From Enchytraeus crypticus (lineage: Eukaryota; Annelida; Clitellata; Enchytraeida; Enchytraeidae): DNA of 64,000 bases. Location: contig CAJHZI010000314.1 in the NCBI GenBank assembly GCA_905160935.1, positions 122,501 through 186,500 on the forward strand, given 5' to 3'. This document shows, one piece after another, positions 57,051 to 64,000 of the stretch. The position numbers and the translations under genes are program-made. Positions within the stretch are counted from its first letter, which is position 1, and every line of letters begins with the position of its first letter. Below the pieces are notes generated by a model. That model made no database searches. It was not told the origin of the DNA and worked only from the letters and a program-made list of their open reading frames with translations.

Positions 57051-57509
57051 TAACGCTCTGTAAATTGGCAGGTCCAAGACTGAAAGGTACACATTCTAAA
57101 GAACACTAGCTAGGCCTACTTCGTAGGTAACAAGTTAATCTCTTCATGGTAGATTTTGCCTTTTACTGTTTTAAATCTCCATCAAACTCATAGTCCGTGT
57201 AACTTAAAGATAATGTGGCTTAAGAGATGTTTCCCTTTACTTTCCTCAGTTATTGCTAGGTTTCCTGTGGGTCTATTACAACGCGTGCAGTCTACGGTTG
57301 GTCTATATTCTTCAGTGCTGCATAAGGGTATAGAGCAGGCACTTGGCAGTGTTTAGCCTCCGTTTCTACTTGTTGAACATACATCAGTAAAGGTTGAATG
57401 GATGTGAATTAACACTGCACCTCTCTATCTTCAGTCGAAACCTAACCCGATGTTCCACGATTATAGTGAATTAACTACATCGCTGTGCCTAATTGTCTTA
57501 ACCGTTATG

Positions 57510-57640
57510 GCTGAAGCCAGTGGCGATGTCGGTAATATATTCGACCGCTGATCAGTATGTGCGGGGTTCAAATCCTGGGCTCTCCCATCACTGACATCGC
57601 TTTCGAGTGAGGAAACTGCTGTTAACGTTAGCTTTGCAGC
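57510..57640 (+). mobile_element. SINE family A
   Basis: GAAGCCAGTGGCGATGTCGG, GTGCGGGGTTCAAATCCTGG, full length. Confidence 0.87.
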
Positions 57641-57765
57641 TTTTAAACGGTAGGCAGTTAATCAGTTTGATTAATTATTTTATGCAGATGGTTTACCTAC
57701 ATTTCCGATGAATATGAAAATTTCAAATTGAACTCATCGGCAACTTCACATGCCTATTATTGGAA

Positions 57766-57818
57766 GACCACTACAGATAGCGAATACTCGCTAGTAGTCG
57801 TTATCTGTAGTAGTGGTT
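57766..57818. repeat. Imperfect palindrome
   Basis: ACCACTACAGATAGCGA on the left and, reversed, ACCACTACTACAGATAACGA on the right, with a short centre. Confidence 0.8.
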
Positions 57819-59029
57819 CTTTAGACAGGTGATGTCGCCGGTGATTACAATTTTCATAAGTGATTTTATTGCTTAATTGGCTAAGCGTTCATTGTGGTTT
57901 TTTAGGAAAGTTAATTCGACCTTGAACCTACTGAGCCGCGCCAAGCTGTTGCCTTTAGTCGAGCTACACCCGCCTACAAAAGATCAGCTATAGGGCCTAA
58001 TCTGTGGCCTAGTGAATGGCCTAAATGTAGGCCTAGTGAATGGCCTAAAGCTCTAGACAAGTACAGCAGCTCAAAGAGTTAATTTAATAAATTAATTTAC
58101 TGTTACCATTTTTAGGATTATTTGGAAGCACTGTACAACAGTATTCTGAAAAGAGGTGCAGCAGCAAGAGTTAAAGTGTAGGAAGTGTGAATTGGTAAAT
58201 TTGTTATGGAACATTAATTAATAAAACTAAACTGTAATCATTGATTTCACAGGCTGTTCCGGGACCCACTTGTTGTAACTCTTCAGATAATCTTTAATCA
58301 TTTCTCAAGAGATTCAAGTTTTAATTCTAAACTGGGGAGGAACTCTGTTAGTAACAGTTGAATTGAAAAATTTAGAATAATTTATTGAATAGTTTTGTGT
58401 TTAAGATTTTTCTTTTAAATAGAAATAGTAGTACCGTAATGACAATAGTAATTGCGACTCTAATAGTAATAACTACCCATATAATAATAGATGTCATCAT
58501 AATTAGACATTACATTTTAATATGTCCTTAACGCTTTATAACACTAAACTTTAAGCTAAAATGAAGGAGATAGCCAGATATATGAAGCCTGGCTCACGTA
58601 TTATAGTAAATACATGTGTCTTGTAGCATACAGGTTCTAACTGACGTATCTTACAACTCAACTTCTAAATCTAATGGCTGAAAGAATTTATGATAAATCA
58701 GGAATTATAATTATCATGTTAACGTTTAATACTAAATATCATTTGGTGGAATCATTACCCACTATATTATAATAATACAATTTTCGTGCTGTATTAATTA
58801 TAGGCCTAAAACTAAAGGGTTGCAAGCAAGCGTATCCTATAATTAAATTTTTAAAAAGCGATTACTATTTCGTTTAGTATTAGTTAGACATCATGACATT
58901 CACGTTTCTCCTGCGCCCCTTCCCTAATTCCATGCCCACAACCCCCGCATAACCTTTCAGATTATTTCACCTTTCAGTGCAATAAAGTCTCTACAGCAGA
59001 TAACAAAGTAAGTTCAAACTTTACGTTGA

Positions 59030-59285
59030 ACTATGTCAGCTGTTTACATTCAGCCCCAGCAGAGGAGCTGCCTAAGCTGTTACAGCTGCTTGCCTACAGC
59101 TGACAGCTGCACAGGGGCCTGGGAACTCTCTGGTACAGCTGCTGACCGTGAAGCAGCTGCGCCATTCTCTGTAACAATTGCTGCCTGTGGCAGAGCAGCA
59201 GCGCCTCTGTCTGATACAGCTGCTGATGGAAGAACTCAGCAGCTGCTGAGATGGACAATTAGCTGCTTTAGCTGAAACGAAAATG
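59030..59285. repeat. CAGCTG/AGCAGC-rich cluster
   Basis: About ten CAGCTG E-box-type motifs plus CAGCAGC units in 250 bp. Open frames on both strands here are low complexity and have no family match. Confidence 0.8.
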
Positions 59286-60654
59286 CCCTTGCACGATTTT
59301 GAAAAGGAATACAATAGGACAGTATGTTGAGTCGTGCATGCCACTTTAAAGCTTCTGATGGAAATGAATTCTTAATTCCCAGACTAAATTTTCCCAAAAC
59401 TAAAGATTCCCAGACTAAATGACCAGATCATAAACACTTGAATTTATTTACATGTGAATTAATGTTAAAAATATCTACACGTACTTGTGAATAGATGTTA
59501 AAAATATATTCACATGTGAATAGATGTTGAAAAATATCTACATATGTGAATAGGTGTTGAAACTATGCGCGTGACACATTCATGGCCATTCAAACCTGTC
59601 AATATGTATATGATAATGTCAATGGAGTAAACAGAGAAGGATTAATTTATAAACTTAAATTAATTATAATTTAATAAACTTAAATACAATTTAATAGCAT
59701 CAAGATGAACATTTCACTATGATGTTGCATATGTATTAAAGTGAACTTATTAATTTAATTTAGTGGCAAGAGAACGAGTAAGTATTTAATTATTAACTGC
59801 ATGTCTTGTTTAAAATTAAACACTTATTCATTTTAAACTGTAGCACGCAAACCTCCTTTTCTTTTAATTTCCTTTATCTTTGAACTGATTTTTTGGATTA
59901 TTGGAATTTGCACCGTTTTGGACCTACTTTTTGCTTGCCGGCTTGGATTTGTATCAATAGTGCTCGATGATGTCATGGATGACAATACCACATTATTTTC
60001 TGGACTTGCGAGCTATGACACTGTCATTATGGAATTACGTAATTAAAACTTATATTATATTACTTCTTATTAAATCTATGACTGTCATGGTCTTGGTCAT
60101 GCAAAATCTATCTTGGCTTCGTTATTGCTACTCGCTATGTAAATGAATCGATTCTCGTCTAACCTAATCTAAAAGGAATAATTCAATGCACAATTGCAAC
60201 CCGCATATGGCGGTTTTAAAGCAGAAATACCACAATTTTATTTAAATTTTCGTCAATATTAAATACTTAAAGTATATGTCAGCAATTAATACATCAACAT
60301 TGCTAAGGTATTTTATACTGCCCATTGATATTTGGAGGTTCCATTGAAGCCGTAAAACAGGGTTGTCTTGTTGCTGTTGTCAAGCTCTGGAAAGATAACC
60401 AAGTGTTATTTTCTTAGACGAGTTCTTGCAGTTAATCTTAAACAGCGACTAAACTCTCTAGACATTGCAAACAATACTAACAGCATCACATCCCTAAAAT
60501 CTTAAGGGATACTGAAATGTGATCTAATATTAAAAACAATAAAGTCTTGCGTAAATCTTATTTATGAAATTACAAAGCGTATTTAGAAATTACTGTTTGT
60601 AATATATATATTTTTAGCTCTTTTTATTGGGAGTCTACGCTGTATTTAAAGCTC

Positions 60655-60695
60655 GTCCAGTCTTTCTTTTTTCCTAAACACGTTGAATTAGGAGA
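60655..60695 (+). promoter_or_regulatory. Possible RPL30 transcription start with TOP-like tract
   Basis: A pyrimidine run (TCTTTCTTTTTTCC at about 60661-60674) resembles the 5' terminal oligopyrimidine start of ribosomal protein mRNAs. A donor-like GTGAGT follows at about 60700, which could open a 5'-UTR intron ending just before the ATG at 61183. Inference from position and composition only. Confidence 0.35.
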
Positions 60696-61182
60696 GTGGT
60701 GAGTTGTTTATTTATCGCCTAATTTATAAAAAATATACTTAACCGCTAAATCATAGGCTAGTGTTCAGGTAAATGTTTGCTTGATGAATTGTCTCTTCAG
60801 GTACCTGGAGTTTCTAAAAATACATTTTAAATTAATGTCGAAAATTTAAATTTTTAGGAAACAATCCGTTTTCGCTGGAAATTTCACACTGTTGATTGAT
60901 TCAATTTATACATTGTAGCGCCACTGAGTTCTCTTTCAATCAATCAATCAATCACAAGGCCTTCTTTGAAAATCTCTATGTAGAAATTAGTGCACTTGTG
61001 GTGCTTTTACTCCGTCTTTCTCTTATATATGTCGTTGGATTTACTATTTTCTGTGGTACTCCTTTAGATGTCAGAGTTTAGCAAATGATTTATTATATAG
61101 GGCCTATAATAGTAGATGACCTGTTTCGTTCTATTTGATTTGACTTTCATTTGCTTTATGGTATTTTAGATAAAAATAGAAG

Positions 61183-61203
61183 ATGGTTGCTCAAAAGAAA
61201 ACT
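61183..61203 (+). CDS. RPL30: RPL30 exon 1 coding part
   Basis: MVAQKKT, 7 codons, donor AAAACT|GTAAGT at a codon boundary. The 5' UTR runs upstream; an AG at 61179-61180 just before the ATG could be the acceptor of a 5'-UTR intron, but this is not certain. Confidence 0.95.
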
Positions 61204-61617
61204 GTAAGTATATTGATTTCCTTTTAATTATGCTTTTAATTAATCTCTAAACTATTGTAAAGCGTATTTGACATTACTAACTGACATTTAGTCCTGTTAA
61301 ATACAGAATGAGATGTGTGTTCTAATGTCTGCCTACAATACGCTCCTTACTAGTATTTAATTAGAGCATTACAATCACTAGACATTTAAATTAGTGAGAT
61401 CTGCATGGGCAAGTGACAGAGTTGTTGCATGCTTGCTTAGCCGTAGCTAGAGGCCACTGGTTCAAAACTCCGCTACCCATATTTGATAGCACATTTATCA
61501 GGCCTATACTTACATTAAATCGATTATGGTAATCAATGAATCAAACCAGAATGTGGATTTTATCATCAGGAAAATATTTATTATGGACTTGCTGTTGGTT
61601 TGGTTTTAAATATTAAA

Positions 61618-61690
61618 ATAATTATTGAATAAATAATTATTGAATAAATAATTATTGAATAAATAATTATTGAATAAATAATTATTACGT
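61618..61690. repeat. 15-bp tandem array
   Basis: Units ATAATTATTGAATAA, about 5 copies, in RPL30 intron 1. Confidence 0.95.
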
Positions 61691-61799
61691 ATTGTAATCA
61701 TCGTTGGTATAGAAATTCTTTGACCATATAATTTCATAAAGCCTCGTATTGACTTGAGTAATTGATCTTTTAGTTGATTGATAAATTGATTTAGTGTTT

Positions 61800-62113
61800 T
61801 AGTCTATCGATTGATTGATTGATGTGATTGTAGAGGGCATAAATGCTTGTTCTTCACACTGATTGATTGATTGACTGACTGATTGACTGACTGATTGATT
61901 GATCGATTGATTGATGTGATTGCAGAAGAAGACGATAGAGAGCATCAATGCTCGCCTAGCCTTACAATGATTGATTGATTGATTGATTGACTGACTGACT
62001 GATTGACGTGATTGTAGAAGACGATAGAGAGCATCAATGCTCACCTAGCCTCATATGATTGATTGGTTGAGTGATTGATTGACTGATTGATTGATTGATT
62101 GATGTGATTGCAG
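61800..62113 (+). repeat. RPL30: Echoes of RPL30 exon 2 acceptor (3 copies) in GATT array
   Basis: Copies at about 61823-61848 (diverged), 61912-61962 and 62005-62050 carry GTGATTGCAGAAGAAGACGA (or a variant) and GAGAGCATCAATGCTCGCCT, i.e. acceptor plus about 35 coding bases. GATT/GACT runs separate them. The middle copy is identical to the exon through CGCCTAGC. Confidence 0.95.
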
Positions 62114-62259
62114 AAGAAGACGATAGAGAGCATCAATGCTCGCCTAGCTCTGGTGATGAAGAGTGGCAAGTACTGCCTGGGCTACAGACAGACGCTCAAG
62201 TCTCTGAGGCAGGGCAAAGCTAAGCTGGTCATCATCGCCAACAACACCCCACCTCTCAG
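62114..62259 (+). CDS. RPL30: RPL30 exon 2
   Basis: 146 nt: [48 protein letters not shown] plus a split Arg. Acceptor GATGTGATTGCAG, donor CTCAG|GTCAGT. Confidence 0.97.
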
Positions 62260-62719
62260 GTCAGTGGCTCTCCACTGCTTGGCTCTTACTGCAAGCTCTG
62301 TAGGTTCTGTGATGTGCCAATATGTTAAATAATCTACTGATCTGATGTGAAGCTGTTGAGCAGAAGAATAAGAAGAAAAGGTTTTATTTCACAAAATTCA
62401 CAGAGTTATCACATCAATGAACATGGGACAAATAAAATTAAATAGGCGCTATCTGAATCTTAGTAATAAGTGTAATACGTCGTGTAAGTGCAAAATAAAA
62501 CAAAAAAGCAGCGGTGATGATGTACTTTTGCTACTGAACTAAATAGAGCAGTTAGTCTGGATGTTCTGTGCTTTACAATGGGATTGGTTTTGTTTCTTTA
62601 GTTCCCATTGAACTGCTTAGAACTAGATGATTACTCTGCCATTATGGGACTAAAATCGGTATCTTAACTAATGCACTGTTTTATTGAAAGTGTGATATGG
62701 AATACTAAGCTATGGTTTT

Positions 62720-62851
62720 GATTGATTGATGAATAGGAAGAGTGAGTCAGACTAGTACTATGCTATGCAATTGATTGATTGATTGGTTGACAGGAAGAGT
62801 GAGATAGAGTACTTCGCTATGCTATTAATTGATTGATTGATTGATTGACAG
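62720..62851 (+). repeat. RPL30: Echoes of RPL30 exon 3 acceptor (2 copies) in GATT array
   Basis: Copies at about 62732-62769 and 62790-62826 carry ACAGGAAGAGTGAGATAGAG then TACTTCGCTATGCTA, i.e. acceptor plus about 35 coding bases. GATT runs lie between. The outer copy has lost the perfect acceptor context (AATAGGAAG). Confidence 0.95.
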
Positions 62852-62982
62852 GAAGAGTGAGATAGAGTACTACGCTATGCTAGCTAAGACAGGAGTGCAC
62901 CATTACACAGGTAACAACATTGAGCTGGGCACGTCGTGTGGTAAATACTTCAGAGTTACAACACTCACCATCACTGATCCCG
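62852..62982 (+). CDS. RPL30: RPL30 exon 3
   Basis: 131 nt: [43 protein letters not shown] plus a split Gly. Acceptor GATTGATTGACAG, donor CCCG|GTTAGC. Confidence 0.97.
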
Positions 62983-63204
62983 GTTAGCACTCATAATTAT
63001 CTACAGCTAAAACTCTGCGACTGTTTATTAGCATGTTAGTAACTGGTCGAGCTTTGAACCCTGCGTCATATGATCCAAAGTATGAAACAGACTGTGCCGC
63101 TGGCTTATCCATAGTGTTAATATTTATTGTTATGTATTTGCAAGTTTTCTGCACTGAGTTATATACTACCAGACTGGGGCTAATTGTACTCGTTGAATGG
63201 TCGA

Positions 63205-63310
63205 ATGTGTAGCCAGTTTGACTGATGATCTGGAGGCTAACGGTTTAAATCTCGGTCAACTGTCTCTGACAGTGTTGTTTCTGATGTGGAAACGACGTTA
63301 AGCTTTTCTT
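63205..63310 (+). mobile_element. SINE fragment in RPL30 intron 3
   Basis: GATGATCTGGAGGCTAACGG, TTTAAATCTCGG, then GATGTGGAAACGACGTTAAG; it shares the GGAAAC-GACGTTAA 3' module with other families here. Confidence 0.5.
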
Positions 63311-63686
63311 TGTGACATGTACTGGTTGATGGATTGATCACATTGTCTGAGTGAATAACTTTAAAATAGTTGATTTCAAAACTTTGAGCTGCGCTCTACT
63401 GCATATTGTTGATGGATTGTTCAATGGTGTAATACAATAAATAACTACTGAACAGTTTGATACTAGTTAAAGGTTTTTATTTTTGCTGTCACTCCATCAT
63501 TATAGCTGTATTGATTAACTGACTTGTGTGCTCAATTGACTAGTTGATAGGTTAACTACAAACACTAATGATCTAGTACTGCAGTAGATAGCCCGATGGT
63601 TTATCCTCGTGACGGAATCTTCTTCATACAGCATCTGGTGTTAAAATTAGCGATTGATTGACTGACTGATTGATTGTGTATTACAG

Positions 63687-63748
63687 GAGATTCAGACATC
63701 ATCAGGAGCATGCCAGCCAGTGATGCTGCAGGACAGCCTTCATCTTAG
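63687..63748 (+). CDS. RPL30: RPL30 exon 4 with stop
   Basis: 62 nt: DSDIIRSMPASDAAGQPSS then TAG. Acceptor TGTGTATTACAG, again preceded by GATT/GACT repeats. The last residues differ from vertebrates, as is usual for this tail. Confidence 0.96.
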
Positions 63749-63859
63749 AGAGAGCATAGGCTTCTGTAAACGAGAGACACTAGAAGGACTTGCGTAACAC
63801 AGCGCCTGAATACCAGGCTATGACAGTAACAGCAGATGTCGTACTGATTAATTGTACCC

Positions 63860-63865
63860 AATAAA
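63860..63865 (+). terminator. RPL30 polyadenylation signal
   Basis: AATAAA 112 bases after the RPL30 stop, in a short 3' UTR, followed about 25-35 bases later by a GTGTG/T-rich element. Good position and sequence for the cleavage signal. Confidence 0.7.
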
Positions 63866-64000
63866 TCAATTACCTGCGTATTTGCACTGTCTCGTGTGTT
63901 ATTGATGGCAGGCGCTGTTTTGATACTTTGTACTGGGTGATGGATGTTGTGGTACAACGAAACAGTTTAACCAGTCGTGGGTGTCTAAGGAGTCAGACTT

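Larger units (their letters stand above)
53800..60650. other. Intergenic region between divergent Mondo-like and RPL30 genes
   Basis: No gene that I can support. 54525-54600 is a minus GTCGGGAT module with GAT repeats. 54850-54925 is CAGCTG-rich, and 55852-55925 is a TA run. 56790-57050 is SINE family L (minus), 57050-57350 a family C relative, and 57510-57640 SINE family A (plus). 59400-59570 has about 33-bp repeats of TGTGAATAGATGTTGAAAAA. 59880-60000 is a GTGCTCGATGATGTC module. The rest is AT-rich. Confidence 0.65.
61183..63748 (+). other. RPL30: RPL30 gene, complete coding region, 4 coding exons
   Basis: Gene-level entry. RPL30 (eL30) is a small, highly conserved 60S subunit protein that binds kink-turn RNA; in yeast it also represses splicing of its own transcript. 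The spliced product is [40 protein letters not shown] and so on to DPGDSDIIRSMPASDAAGQP, SS; about 119 residues, the usual length is about 115. All three introns have GT/AG borders and matching phases. Intron 1 and intron 2 carry tandem copies of the start of the next exon. Confidence 0.97.

Noticed and set aside
59033..59344. Cys/Ala-rich open frames on both strands
   Set aside because: They follow from the CAGCTG-rich DNA; no ATG context, splice support or family match.
61800..62060. Echo copies as extra or mutually exclusive RPL30 exons
   Set aside because: They have an acceptor and partial coding sequence but no donor and run into stops, so they cannot serve as exons.
62510..62545. Box C/D snoRNA in RPL30 intron 2
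   Set aside because: GTGATGATG and CTGA occur, but there is no terminal stem or second box set at proper spacing.

Overview
The window is nuclear DNA from an animal, probably an invertebrate. It is AT-rich and dense in microsatellites, minisatellites, tRNA-derived SINEs and LINE fragments. Three intron-rich protein-coding genes can be rebuilt from it exon by exon. Their families (tomosyn/STXBP5, Mondo/MLXIP, ribosomal protein L30) indicate a metazoan. The tomosyn and Mondo proteins are strongly diverged from vertebrate ones. I cannot name the phylum.

Layout. Positions 1-37569 hold the 5' part of a tomosyn gene on the minus strand: 21 coding exons in continuous phase, about 1,390 codons, from the start ATG through both recognisable blocks of the first WD40 region and a very long Ser/Arg-rich linker. 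The C-terminal part, including the R-SNARE tail, lies beyond the left edge. Positions 37570-42180 are repeat-rich and intergenic. Positions 42568-53574 hold a Mondo/MLXIP-like bHLH-leucine-zipper gene on the minus strand (7 coding exons, about 709 codons by my model). Positions 53575-60650 are intergenic, with E-boxes near the Mondo start and a CAGCTG-rich cluster. Positions 61183-63748 hold a complete RPL30 gene on the plus strand, divergent from Mondo, with 4 coding exons and a polyadenylation signal.

Most striking is the relation between tandem repeats and exon edges. At many splice junctions in all three genes the edge of the exon, with its splice site and about 15-55 coding bases, is repeated in tandem in the neighbouring intron. 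I call these 'echoes'. Acceptor echoes lie upstream of RPL30 exons 2 and 3 and tomosyn exons 4 and 13. Donor echoes lie downstream of tomosyn exons 17 and 18 and Mondo exon 6. An array also starts at the Mondo stop codon. Echo copies lack a second splice site, so they look like decoys rather than spare exons; at two donors the GT is changed in most or all echoes. GATT tetranucleotide runs, always in the sense orientation of the gene, precede 9 of the 29 acceptors I can place.

The genes do not form a pathway: tomosyn controls SNARE-mediated exocytosis, Mondo is a nutrient-responsive transcription factor, and RPL30 is a 60S ribosomal protein. Other notable items are 11 RRxS/T motifs in the tomosyn linker, a hAT-type element with an 8-bp target-site duplication at 29160-30606, and no visible glucose-response (GRACE/MCR) region in the Mondo gene.
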